DNA of 64,000 bases from Marinobacterium rhizophilum DSM 18822 (GTDB lineage Bacteria; Pseudomonadota; Gammaproteobacteria; Pseudomonadales; Balneatricaceae), in the NCBI RefSeq assembly GCF_000378045.1, contig NZ_KB899089.1:1-64000 (forward strand), in the 5' to 3' direction. Shown here one piece after another: positions 49,254 through 58,200 of the stretch. The notes beneath the pieces are model-generated. The model did not search any database. It was given only the letters and a program-made list of their open reading frames with translations, and had not been told where the DNA came from. Position numbers and translations under genes: made by a program. Position 1 is the first letter of the stretch. Each line of letters starts with the position of its first letter.

Positions 49254-51014
49254 TCAAAGATCCGCAAACTGCAGGCGATAGAGAGCGGCATAGGCCCCCC
49301 CCTGTTCAAGCAGTGTCTGGTGAGTCCCCTGCTCAACGATGCGGCCCTGATCCAGCACCACAATCATATCAGCCTTCTCAACCGTCGATAGCCGGTGGGC
49401 GATGACCAGGGTTGTGCGCCCTTTCATCACCTGTTCCAACGCCTCCTGAATATGTCGCTCGGACTCGGTATCAAGCGCCGAAGTTGCCTCATCGAGAATC
49501 AGAACTGGTGCATCCTTGAGAATGGCGCGTGCAATGGCGATACGCTGCCGCTGCCCACCCGATAGCAGGACGCCACTTTCGCCGACCTCGGTCTGCAGCC
49601 CCAGGGGCAGGCGGTCTGCAAATTCCATCACGTGTGCCGCCTCGGCAGCGGCATGAACTTTTTCCACGTCGCAACCGGCCATGGCGCCGTAGGCAATGTT
49701 TTCCGCGATAGTGCCGTTAAAGAGCACGACTTGCTGATTGACCAGGGCTATTTGTTCGCGCAGATTGTGGAGCTGATAATCCTCCAGCGGTACGCCATCG
49801 AGCAGAATGCGGCCAGACCAACCCGCATTGAAGCGTGGCAGCAAGGAGGCAAGGGTCGACTTGCCGCTGCCGGAACGTCCGACCAGCGCGACGGTTTTCC
49901 CTTCCGGAATATGCAGATCAAGCTCGTGCAGCACTGCATCGCGGTCTTCCCGGTAACGGAAAGTGACCTTGTCGAACTCGAGTTCACCACGTACACGCTC
50001 GACACGATGGTGCCCGCTGTCCGGTTCCGCCACTTCATCCATAACCTCAAACACCGACTCGGACGCTGCAAGTCCCTTCTGAATAATGGTGCTGAGATTG
50101 GTCAGCGCTCGCAGGGGCTTGGTGACCAGACCCGCGGCCGTCAAAAAAGCGACGAACTCGCCAGTGCTCATGCCGCCCATCACCGCCGGGTGCATGGCTA
50201 TATAAAGCAAACCGGCCAGCGCCATGGCGATAAGCAACTGCACTGCCGGTGTATTAAGAGACTGGGTTACCACCATCTTCATGAACTGGCGGCGGTTACG
50301 GTCGCTGGCGGCATGGAAGCGGTTGCGCTCAAACTCGGTACCGCCGAATATGCGGACGATCTGGTAGCCCTTGATGGTTTCAGATGCCGCATTGGTAATA
50401 TCGCCGACCGACTTCTGCAGGCGGCGACTCAACATGCGCATCCGCTTCGACGCTATGGTCACGACGACGGCGATGAAGGGCGCCGCGACGACGAAAATCA
50501 GTGTCAGCTTCCAGTTGAGGTAGAACAGATACCCGAACAGCCCGACGACCGTCAGGCCTTCACGCAGAACGGTCTTGATCGCGTTGGTGACCGCTCCTGT
50601 CACCTGATCGACATTGTAGGTCAGTTTCGACAACAGCTCACCGCTGGAGCGCTGGTGATAATAGCTGCTGGGCAGCGTCAGCATGCGATCGAACAGCTCG
50701 GTCCTCAGGCGGTGTACCACCTGACGACCGACATGACTGATAGCGTAATTGCCAACGAAAGTCCCGACACCACGCAGCAGGAAAATGCCGAGCACCGCCA
50801 GCGCCAGCCATGTTCGCTGTTCCAGCGCGCCCTGCTCAATGGCATCGACCACGTGCTGGAGCCATTTTGCCGACAGTGCCTCAGATGCGCCATACAGCGC
50901 AAATGCCAGGAAACTGACAACGAAGAAAAACCAGTATGGCTTCACGTAAACCAGCAGACGCTTGTACACCTGCCAGCTGCCCAACTTGGTTGCCGGTTGC
51001 TGTTGCTTATTCAT
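49254..51014 (-). CDS. msbA: Lipid A export ATP-binding/permease protein MsbA
   Basis: Homodimeric ABC exporter that flips lipid A-core across the inner membrane. Six membrane segments in residues 25-315, then the ATPase domain with Walker A GRSGSGKST, signature LLSGGQRQR, Walker B VLILDEATSALD and switch His in VIAHRLST. 586 residues, full length. Promoter core TCCATGTATAATG lies 35 nt upstream, identical to one before the msbA-like fragment at 43.1 kb. lpxK is not adjacent, unlike in enterics. Confidence 0.96.
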   Translation of the reverse strand: MNKQQQPATKLGSWQVYKRLLVYVKPYWFFFVVSFLAFALYGASEALSAKWLQHVVDAIEQGALEQRTWLALAVLGIFLLRGVGTFVGNYAISHVGRQVVHRLRTELFDRMLTLPSSYYHQRSSGELLSKLTYNVDQVTGAVTNAIKTVLREGLTVVGLFGYLFYLNWKLTLIFVVAAPFIAVVVTIASKRMRMLSRRLQKSVGDITNAASETIKGYQIVRIFGGTEFERNRFHAASDRNRRQFMKMVVTQSLNTPAVQLLIAMALAGLLYIAMHPAVMGGMSTGEFVAFLTAAGLVTKPLRALTNLSTIIQKGLAASESVFEVMDEVAEPDSGHHRVERVRGELEFDKVTFRYREDRDAVLHELDLHIPEGKTVALVGRSGSGKSTLASLLPRFNAGWSGRILLDGVPLEDYQLHNLREQIALVNQQVVLFNGTIAENIAYGAMAGCDVEKVHAAAEAAHVMEFADRLPLGLQTEVGESGVLLSGGQRQRIAIARAILKDAPVLILDEATSALDTESERHIQEALEQVMKGRTTLVIAHRLSTVEKADMIVVLDQGRIVEQGTHQTLLEQGGAYAALYRLQFADL

Positions 51015-51615
51015 CGATGACCATGACTAATCCATGAAGTAGGCGCCCATTATACATGGACCGCGACGACCTGCCCTGCCGTTTGATTAAGGAGCCTGCT
51101 CGGTGCGCAGACACCTGAACCGGATCGACATCATCCCTGCTTTCCCGAGTTTGAAACCGAGGCTCAGCGCCGCTGAAGCGCAAGATCGGTGTCATCGTCT
51201 GGAAAAGTTCGTCAACTATCCTATGCTGAAAATCACCGCGCTCCCACGGTAAGATAGCCACTATGCAGTACGCTGTTTTCGGTCATGGGGCTTTTCCGAC
51301 GGGTGTATAACGCTGACGACATTGCATGATCCCGTGAAGAATTCGAGCCCTTGACCAGCAGAGTCGGTAATCCGGTACCTGTGGGGGCCTTACCGGTTCG
51401 AATCACTTCACCAGGCGAATGGCATAAGTGTAAGCAGCGGCAACAACCCGATCAGCCTCTTTGCCGCGTGCAGGCAACCGGATGGGCTCGATGCCTACAG
51501 CGACGCACTGATTCGCACACCCGACTATACCCTGCGCATTACGATAAAACCGGGAATCGAGCACTTCGTTCGCTGATAAAAAACGACTACTATTGCCCCT
51601 TGGCCCATTAACATC
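51015..51615. other. Gene-poor stretch between msbA and the GT-D gene, possible decayed coding sequence
   Basis: About 600 bp without an accepted gene. Two plus-strand open stretches look vaguely protein-like: GTG 51103 to stop 51252 (49 codons, GGAG 8 nt upstream) and a start-less frame 51355-51578 (about 74 codons, ending ITIKPGIEHFVR). I recognise neither. They may be remnants of a lost glycan gene. A tRNA-like GGTTCGAATC at 51395-51404 was rejected as a tRNA. Confidence 0.3.
51048..51060 (-). promoter_or_regulatory. msbA promoter core
   Basis: TCCATGTATAATG on the minus strand with a perfect TATAAT, 35 nt before the msbA ATG. It is the same 13-mer as at 43104-43116. Confidence 0.5.
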
Positions 51616-52542
51616 ATGTCTGTAGGACACCAGCGACGAATGTCTAAGCTTAAAAAGAAAGTACTGCGAGCGCTGCTGCGACAGGTCGCTATCCTCGGCG
51701 CTCCCTTCATACTCGGCGCCAGTCGCCGCACCCGCTTTCGCGAATACTTTGATAGTCGCATCATTGCGTTGCATCACGACGATATCGAGGAATTTGTCGC
51801 CCAGTACCCCAAAGTCTGGAGCGAAGAGGAGACGATCCGCCACCTGATCGAACACCGTTCAAGCATCTGCCGTTTTGGCGATGGCGAGTTCAAGCTCATG
51901 GTGGGCGAGCGCCACAAATCCTTTCAGGACGTCAACCCTGCCCTGAATAGCCGCATGCTGGAGGTACTGCACAGCAATGACCCCAATACCCTGATAGCAA
52001 TTCATCCAGTCAGGGATTTCGACGGGCTTGGACGGATCTGGCAAAAATTCATTATCCGCATTGGCCGTGAAGTGCTGGAGTTGCTTGAACGGGACCGGGA
52101 CTACCCCTCAATGGGCGCCTTTCGTACTTTGCCCCGCCGAAACAGGGAAGAGTTCGTTGCACGCATTAAGCTGATCAAGCAGATCTGGGATGGACGCAAG
52201 ATCCTGATGGTAGTCGGTACCAACAGCCGCTTCACGTTCGAGCCGGAGCTATTCAATAACGCACAGTCCGTCGATTTCCTGTATGCGCCGGCCAAAAACG
52301 CCTTCAACGAATATGACGACATCGTCAAACGCATCACGCAGTATGACAAGGATGAGTACCTCATCATGCCGGTGCTCGGTCCGACCGCGACCATTCTGGC
52401 CTACGATCTAGCTCGAATGGGGTATCAGGCAATTGACTTCGGTCAGATGCCCGGCACGTTCCGGCGTGCCAAGTGGACTCTTTTTGGCAGCGAGGACTTC
52501 GTCATTAAAGAGTTGATCGATACAACAAAAAGTGTGGGTTAG
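51616..52542 (+). CDS. GT-D fold glycosyltransferase family protein (DUF1792-like)
   Basis: A 308-residue protein with SICRFGDGEFKLMVGE, the D-x-E-bearing motif of the GT-D (DUF1792) glycosyltransferases, followed by TLIAIHPVRDF and ILMVVGTNSRFTFEPELF; VLGPTATILAYDLARMGYQAIDFGQ ends the domain (the last stretch split over about 25 residues). No membrane segment. Start is ATG 51616, with ATG 51640 (MSKLKKKVL) as a good alternative. It probably adds a sugar to surface polysaccharide or core; donor unknown. Base composition is a little lower in GC than core genes. Confidence 0.75.
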   Translation: MSVGHQRRMSKLKKKVLRALLRQVAILGAPFILGASRRTRFREYFDSRIIALHHDDIEEFVAQYPKVWSEEETIRHLIEHRSSICRFGDGEFKLMVGERHKSFQDVNPALNSRMLEVLHSNDPNTLIAIHPVRDFDGLGRIWQKFIIRIGREVLELLERDRDYPSMGAFRTLPRRNREEFVARIKLIKQIWDGRKILMVVGTNSRFTFEPELFNNAQSVDFLYAPAKNAFNEYDDIVKRITQYDKDEYLIMPVLGPTATILAYDLARMGYQAIDFGQMPGTFRRAKWTLFGSEDFVIKELIDTTKSVG

Positions 52543-52932
52543 GGTATTACGGAGTGCAGACTATCGGTGTAAAATGGCAACTTAATTGCCACCAGTTTCT
52601 AACTGGCTTGAACATGTACCTATGCAGCTCTTAGATCTTCTTTTTAGGTTTCATAATTCGAATATTTCTCGTTTCTTCGAGCCGTCCGTCATGACAATGA
52701 GAGTTAAGGAAGGGTAACTGTGCAAACATATTATAAAAAGCTACACGTTAATAGGTTGAGAGGTTTTCAGTAGCGATTTTTAAGGCCTCTCTGCACGTTC
52801 CGCTTCCCTTTTCCTAGGCCTTACAAATAACTATCAGCAGACAGCACCTGAAAAAATCTCCTACCGACATATATTCTCCTAGCAATTCGCCGCAGATCAT
52901 ACAGCTCTCAAAATAAAGTAACCTCTCTATTA
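52543..52932. other. AT-rich gene-free boundary
   Basis: 390 bp in which composition shifts sharply from GC-rich to AT-rich. No gene, tRNA, integrase or insertion-sequence end seen. It marks one border of the foreign-looking block 52933-55926. Confidence 0.4.
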
Positions 52933-53514
52933 TCAAATATCATTTTTATGTCGATATTTACACTTCATACCCTTCTCTAACAATAGTAGATCTCGCTTTC
53001 TTTCTTTTATTCTTTTAGCCGGAACACCACTGTATATTCCAAATTCTTTACAATTTTTATTTACTAGACTAATTGCACCAACCGCTACCCCATCCTCAAG
53101 AGTAACACCAGGCAAAACAACTGTTCCAGATCCAATAATCACATGTTTTCCGATATATACATCTTCGCTATAAACATTGGTATAATCCTCAGAAATAGTT
53201 GGATTTGTCATATAGCCACCACTATAGTCATCACTACTACTATATACGGAAACCCTGGAAGACAAACCACTAAAATCTTCTAAAGATATTTTACTGCCGC
53301 CTATCAAAAGACTATAAACGGCTATATGAACATAACTCCCGATATCAATACCGCCAGCTCCCGCTGATAGCACACAATAGTCATCTATCCTTACATTATC
53401 CCCAATAGTAATATTTGAACAATTATAAAAAGAAGCTTTTTCAGAAAGCTTGACGTTCCTGCCTATTCTTTTAAAGCCCAAGCATTTTATTTGCTTACAT
53501 GTCAAAAACCCCAT
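52933..53514 (-). CDS. Hexapeptide-repeat (left-handed beta-helix) acetyltransferase
   Basis: A 193-residue acyltransferase. Repeats run from about residue 20 to 165 (NITIGDNVRIDDYCVLSAG, HVIIGSGTVVLPGVTLEDG) and end with SGVPAKRIKER, typical of WbbJ/VioB/FdtC-type sugar acetyltransferases. It is 4 bp downstream of the VioA-like aminotransferase, so the likely substrate is the new 4-amino group of dTDP-4-amino-4,6-dideoxyglucose; O-acetylation is the alternative. Strongly AT-rich compared with flanking genes, suggesting horizontal transfer. Confidence 0.8.
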   Translation of the reverse strand: MGFLTCKQIKCLGFKRIGRNVKLSEKASFYNCSNITIGDNVRIDDYCVLSAGAGGIDIGSYVHIAVYSLLIGGSKISLEDFSGLSSRVSVYSSSDDYSGGYMTNPTISEDYTNVYSEDVYIGKHVIIGSGTVVLPGVTLEDGVAVGAISLVNKNCKEFGIYSGVPAKRIKERKRDLLLLEKGMKCKYRHKNDI

Positions 53515-53518
53515 TCTT

Positions 53519-54628
53519 TCAACCTCTACTAATTATATCTACTATAATTTCAACGTCTTCAATCGATAAAGTCGGGTATATAGGAAGACAAAGAATTTTT
53601 TTCGAAACTAACGTCGCTACAGGTAGGTTGGCTGGCTTAGCAGAAGCCAAACCTCTATACATGGGTAAATCGCTAATCAAAGGGTAAAAATAGCGTCGTG
53701 CATAGATATCACTGCGTTTTAATTTATCATATAACTCATCCCTACTGAGAGGATAGTTTGACTCGACCAAAATTGGAAAGTAGGCGTGGTTTGAAATTTC
53801 CTGACTAGCATTATGAATTAAAGAAATACCAGAAACACCCTTTAGCTTTTCGCGATATGTTTTATCAACCTTACTGCGAAGCTTAATTACAGTATCGATA
53901 TGCTGAAGCTGTAGCAAGCCAAATGCAGCGTTGACTTCGCTCATTTTTCCATTAATACCTGGCGCGACGACAGTGACTTCGTCAACAATACCAAAGTTTT
54001 TTAGATTATTGATTCTCTGTTTAGTTTTGGGGTCTGGACAGATTATTGCTCCACCTTCGAATGTATTGAAAACTTTCGTTGCGTGGAAGCTAATCGCGCT
54101 CAAATCACCATGCCGTAGAATGCTTCCATTACTGTCGCGAACACCAAACGCATGAGCTGCATCGTAAATAACTCGCAAATTATAATTATCCGCAATCTTT
54201 TGTATCAACTCAATATCGCATGGATATCCATAACAGTGTACGGGCATTATGGCGGTCGTCTGTGGTGTAATCGCCGCTTCGATCTTGCTTGGATCAAGAT
54301 TAAGAGTTTGTGGATCTATATCGACAAAAACTGGTTTTATACCATTCCATAAAAGCGAGTGAGCAGTAGCGACGAAGGAGTATGGAGTCGTTATCACCTC
54401 CCCAGTAATACGTAAAGCTTGTAAAGCTGTCAGAAGTGCAATAGTACCATTATTGAATAAAGCAATTTCGGGCACGTCTAGATAGTCACACAACTCGCGT
54501 TCCAGTCGAGCGTGCATGGGACCACCATTAGTCAATAATTTACTACTCCAGATATCTTCCAGATAAGGGATAAACTCTTCCAACGGAGGAAGGTAAGGCT
54601 GTGTAACGTAAATTTTCTTAGTCGTCAT
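53519..54628 (-). CDS. vioA: DegT/DnrJ/EryC1 sugar aminotransferase, VioA-like
   Basis: A 369-residue PLP aminotransferase. VTQPYLPPLEEFIPYLEDIW and LTNGGPMHARLE closely follow VioA, which forms dTDP-4-amino-4,6-dideoxy-D-glucose (viosamine) from the RfbB product. VIYDAAHAFG (Asp156) and SFHATKVFNTFEGG (PLP Lys185) are intact. It overlaps the upstream GT56 gene by 4 bp. rfbA and rfbB in the same window supply the substrate. A related 4-aminotransferase such as a WecE-type cannot be fully excluded. AT-rich. Confidence 0.78.
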   Translation of the reverse strand: MTTKKIYVTQPYLPPLEEFIPYLEDIWSSKLLTNGGPMHARLERELCDYLDVPEIALFNNGTIALLTALQALRITGEVITTPYSFVATAHSLLWNGIKPVFVDIDPQTLNLDPSKIEAAITPQTTAIMPVHCYGYPCDIELIQKIADNYNLRVIYDAAHAFGVRDSNGSILRHGDLSAISFHATKVFNTFEGGAIICPDPKTKQRINNLKNFGIVDEVTVVAPGINGKMSEVNAAFGLLQLQHIDTVIKLRSKVDKTYREKLKGVSGISLIHNASQEISNHAYFPILVESNYPLSRDELYDKLKRSDIYARRYFYPLISDLPMYRGLASAKPANLPVATLVSKKILCLPIYPTLSIEDVEIIVDIISRG

Positions 54629-55797
54629 AACTCGGATCCATGTTTACAACCATAAGTCTTTTGACCTGACAGAACGTTCAATACACATCTAGTTCGGAAC
54701 ATTACAGCCTCCCAACTTCTGTCACTCTTTATCAATTTCTTATTTTTATATTTTTCTTCAGGCGTTAACGGAACATCTATCAATCTAGGGTTGATTTTCA
54801 GATCGTCCACGCTATTTAAAACAACTCCCATCGTCCTTAAATAGTCATAAAAAGGATTCCTTGAGTCAAGAATGACTCTCGAGCCAAGATACACTGACAT
54901 CAGGATGTTAGCTCCTGCTTGTTGCCTTATATGATTCATAATAACAACAGAACAATTCGCAAGAATCTCAACGTACTTATCCAATGACATAAAGTCAGTT
55001 AATCCTACAAATCTTTCACCAAAGATTTTCCTCCCATATTCAAGCACAACTTGTGCATATTTTGAGTCACCATAACTCAATGGACAATATACAATTCTAT
55101 CACCTAAAAACTCATTATTTATTAACTCAAATGCCTCGATATGATTGTTAGTTGGTGTTGCACTATTTCCGACAATAATATTATTTCCGCAATAGTCATA
55201 ACAACCTACGTCGCCGTCTACCAATGGAGCAACTACACCATAGTTCCAATCCAAGTAATCAAAATTAAAATCTGTATTTATGGACTTAACCTTTCCAAAC
55301 TCTGAAGGCAATACCGGCGCAAAATAATTTATTCTTTTAAGAACATCTATTTTATCAGTTCCAACATCGAAAAAAACCTTGTATATAAAACCTTTAACCT
55401 TTTTAAAAACCGAATTTTTATAATCTTTTTTATATATCATACGAGTATCATTTTTGATCATTGAGCGATGATCTTTGTATATCAAATCATAATAATCGAA
55501 CCCCATACCAATCCAAAGAATTTTCGTATTTGATTTTATTCTAGAAACTATTTCACATGCTCCACGAGTCAAACCATGAATAACCACTGCCTCATATCTA
55601 TTCACTCTATCGACAAACAAACTATTTAGATATGGCTTTTTCCCGCTAAATTCAGGCAGAAACGTCTTGATATAACTTAAAGACCGACTCTCACCCAACA
55701 CAACATAATCATTTATCCCGGGAGCAGCACTTTCAAAAGCAGCGTAAGCCGAATCAATAAATTTCTCGTCTTTTATTATATGAAGTATACGTATCAT
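54625..55797 (-). CDS. GT56-like (WecF/RffT family) 4-acetamido-dideoxyhexose transferase
   Basis: A 390-residue protein. VGNSATPTNNHIEAFELI, CPLSYGD followed by KYAQVVLEYGRKIFGERF, and VIMNHIRQQAGANILMSVYLG match the WecF pattern; WecF moves 4-acetamido-4,6-dideoxygalactose from dTDP to the common-antigen lipid. Next to VioA and an acetyltransferase it more likely uses a dTDP-4-acylamino-4,6-dideoxyglucose donor. Start is ATG 55797; a TTG one codon upstream is in frame. It heads a three-gene AT-rich operon and lies just after an A7C octamer array. Confidence 0.75.
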   Translation of the reverse strand: MIRILHIIKDEKFIDSAYAAFESAAPGINDYVVLGESRSLSYIKTFLPEFSGKKPYLNSLFVDRVNRYEAVVIHGLTRGACEIVSRIKSNTKILWIGMGFDYYDLIYKDHRSMIKNDTRMIYKKDYKNSVFKKVKGFIYKVFFDVGTDKIDVLKRINYFAPVLPSEFGKVKSINTDFNFDYLDWNYGVVAPLVDGDVGCYDYCGNNIIVGNSATPTNNHIEAFELINNEFLGDRIVYCPLSYGDSKYAQVVLEYGRKIFGERFVGLTDFMSLDKYVEILANCSVVIMNHIRQQAGANILMSVYLGSRVILDSRNPFYDYLRTMGVVLNSVDDLKINPRLIDVPLTPEEKYKNKKLIKSDRSWEAVMFRTRCVLNVLSGQKTYGCKHGSEL

Positions 55798-55838
55798 CAA
55801 ATCCCAGACCTCATTAAAATGTCACATCAACACAAAAC

Positions 55839-55886
55839 AAAAAAACAAAAAAACAAAAAAACAAAAAAACAAAAAAACAAAAAAAC
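55839..55886. repeat. Six tandem copies of the octamer AAAAAAAC
   Basis: C residues fall at exactly 8-bp intervals from 55838 to 55886, giving six perfect A7C units preceded by a partial one (ACAAAAC). On the minus strand it reads GTTTTTTT, between the GT2 stop codon and the GT56 start (about 42-89 nt upstream of it). Confidence 0.95.
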
Positions 55887-55926
55887 ATGAGAAAAACACA
55901 ACAACAGAAGAATAAAAATATCAATA

Positions 55927-56838
55927 CTAAAAATCTATTTTCTGGTAACTATCGATCTTAACGCCAAGACATCCCATGAAAACCCCAAGTGACTTAGCGA
56001 CTCGCAGGTAGCTTTCATTTCTTTTCAGAGGCATGAATAGTAAACAATAGAGTATTGTCTTAAACAAAAACAAAACGGATTGAGCAAGTGCCGACGACAT
56101 GACACCAATACGTGACCGTCCCTTGCTAATTTTACGCCATGCATCGGTCAATCCTGCTCGAAATTTTCGTTTCGACAACCAGGACAGCCGGGTTCTGCTG
56201 AGAGGGACTGTCTCCGTAACTTTCGCCGTATTCGTATGATAGATTTTCAGGCCACGCTTGTGGGCCTGTGTAAAGAAGATGGTATCGGTACCGCCCGCCA
56301 GAGGCTTAGACTCGTCAAATCTAAGTTGCTCTCGATTGACAAATTTCATGGGAATCATGACATTGTCCGTCGCACAGGCGGTCAACTCCTGGCGTTCGGC
56401 ACGTACCCGCGTCGCGAAGAGTCCAGAAATACTTTTCGGAACACTTGGGTCCAGCTTTGCCAAAACGGAGCCATGCACCACCGCTTTATAGTCGTAGTCT
56501 CCACTCGCGCGGAACAACGCCTCCAACCAGTCTTTCTCGACGATTTCATCGTCGTCGATGAACACCAGCAGATCTGCCTCAAGATGATTGGCAACCTCGA
56601 TAGCCCTGTTTCTGGCGCAGGGAATGCCTCTTTTTTCCTCGACGACGTAGATGATTTCAACGCCAATGCGCTGGCGAATATCATCAACGGCGATCTTAGC
56701 CGACATGGCAGCGTCGTTATCGACAACTGTAACTTTGACAACAACATTGTGAGGCATTGATGTCTCACACAGGCTCCGTAGACAGGCCCGCAGGAGCTCC
56801 TCCCGCCGATAGGTGCAAACACATATATTGATTACCAT
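55927..56838 (-). CDS. Family 2 glycosyltransferase
   Basis: A 303-residue GT-A transferase. ICVCTYRREELLRACL at the N-terminus, EEKRGIPCARNRAI, the metal-binding LLVFIDDDEIVEKDWLEAL and AGGTDTIFFTQAHKRG are clear. A hydrophobic segment near residues 255-275 may anchor it to the membrane. Start is ATG 56838, with TAGG about 8 nt upstream. Composition is between that of the AT-rich block and the core. Divergent from the GT4 gene at 57004. Confidence 0.88.
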   Translation of the reverse strand: MVINICVCTYRREELLRACLRSLCETSMPHNVVVKVTVVDNDAAMSAKIAVDDIRQRIGVEIIYVVEEKRGIPCARNRAIEVANHLEADLLVFIDDDEIVEKDWLEALFRASGDYDYKAVVHGSVLAKLDPSVPKSISGLFATRVRAERQELTACATDNVMIPMKFVNREQLRFDESKPLAGGTDTIFFTQAHKRGLKIYHTNTAKVTETVPLSRTRLSWLSKRKFRAGLTDAWRKISKGRSRIGVMSSALAQSVLFLFKTILYCLLFMPLKRNESYLRVAKSLGVFMGCLGVKIDSYQKIDF

Positions 56839-57003
56839 TTCAAACCTACCAGGCACTAAAAGTTTCGATAATGTGCGCTCGTCGTCCCAAGCTCATGTAA
56901 CGACAGCATTTGCGCCTGCCCGCGCAGTACGAGGAGAAGCAGTTATCCAACCAGCAAAACTCTGCTAGCATAACTGACCACCTATAAAGATGCCCAATCC
57001 AGT

Positions 57004-58140
57004 ATGCAACGATCCGGGACGATAACCCACCACCCCCTACGTATCATCCAGATTCTCCCCGCCCTGGACGCTGGCGGCGTCGAGCGCGGCACCGTGGAGT
57101 TCGCCCGCGAGCTGGTCAAGCGCGGCCATGAATCAATCGTCATCTCCAATGGCGGCCGCCAGGTCGAACGGCTTGAGGCCGAGGGGTCGCGCCATATCCG
57201 CATGCCCGTGCATCGCAAGTCGCTGCGATCCCTGGTACAGGTGCGGTCGATGCGCCGGCTGCTGGCCGATCTGAAACCGGATATCGTGCATGTACGCTCC
57301 CGCGCGCCGGCCTGGATAGCCTGGCTGGCCTGGCGCAAGCTGCCGGTCAATGACCGGCCGCGTCTTGTCAGTACTGTACATGGCATGTACTCGGTTAACG
57401 CTTATAGCGCCATTATGACAAAGGCCGAGCAGATTATCGCCATTTCCGACTGCGTGCACGACTACATCACGCAGAATTACGGAATCCCCGAGGCACGCAT
57501 CACGCGCGTCTACCGCGGACTCGACCCCAGTGTATTCAGGCAGGAGGGCGACGACGGGGCCTGGCGCGAGCAGTTGTTCGAGGAATATCCGCAATTCAGG
57601 GGCAAGCGCCTGCTGGTGATGCCGGGACGCCTGTCTCGCTGGAAGGGGCAGGAGGCGTTTCTCGAGGTAATGCAGCACCTTTGCCAGCTGCGAAATGACT
57701 GTCACGGCATTGTGATCGGTGAAGCCGAAGCGAACAAGCAGCACTACCTGCAGGAACTGCTCGACAAGCGCCATACACTAGGCCTGGATGAACGGGTTAC
57801 CTTCGTCGGCCACCGCTCGGACATCCAGTCGTTCTATCGTCTGGCCGATTTGACCTGTCACCTGTCGAACAAGGCCGAGCCGTTCGGCCGCACAGTACCC
57901 GAAGCCCTGGCTTGCGGATGCCCGGTCATCGCGTATGATCGCGGGGGGGCCAGCGAGTCTCTGCATGCCGCTTTTGCCGAAGGTCTGGTGGAAGCAGATG
58001 ATGTCAAGGCCGTTGCCCGCCGGGCGGATGAGCTGCTGCACCGTGACTCGGTCAATATACAGCTTCCGGAACAGTTCTATCTGCAGTACCAGACAGAGGC
58101 CACGCTGGCCGTCTATCGCCGGCTGCTGGATCAGGCCTGA
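57004..58140 (+). CDS. Family 4 glycosyltransferase (LPS core type)
   Basis: A 378-residue GT-B transferase. N-terminal IIQILPALDAGGVERGTVEFA (acceptor side), central MPGRLSRWKGQEAFLEV, and the donor-binding E-x7-E segment AEPFGRTVPEALACGCPVIAYDRGG. Similar proteins are found in Pseudomonas core-oligosaccharide clusters. Donor and acceptor unknown. First of four same-strand genes ending at 61006. Confidence 0.9.
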   Translation: MQRSGTITHHPLRIIQILPALDAGGVERGTVEFARELVKRGHESIVISNGGRQVERLEAEGSRHIRMPVHRKSLRSLVQVRSMRRLLADLKPDIVHVRSRAPAWIAWLAWRKLPVNDRPRLVSTVHGMYSVNAYSAIMTKAEQIIAISDCVHDYITQNYGIPEARITRVYRGLDPSVFRQEGDDGAWREQLFEEYPQFRGKRLLVMPGRLSRWKGQEAFLEVMQHLCQLRNDCHGIVIGEAEANKQHYLQELLDKRHTLGLDERVTFVGHRSDIQSFYRLADLTCHLSNKAEPFGRTVPEALACGCPVIAYDRGGASESLHAAFAEGLVEADDVKAVARRADELLHRDSVNIQLPEQFYLQYQTEATLAVYRRLLDQA

Positions 58141-58200
58141 TCCGCGCAGGACGAACATGCTACTGTTTTAGTCAATTACCCTAACCTAGGTCGGATCAGA

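Noticed and set aside
49632-51020. 462-codon plus-strand frame opposite msbA
   Set aside because: Antisense shadow of msbA, with a His/Gln-rich composition typical of such frames and no recognisable domain.
51331-51414. tRNA-like sequence: GTGAAG and CTTCAC flanks, GGTTCGAATC T-loop and a CCA about 84 nt from the 5' flank
   Set aside because: Only 7 nt lie between the T-loop and CCA where 13 are needed, the T-stem (ACCGG/CACTT) does not pair, and no anticodon arm forms. It is not a functional tRNA.
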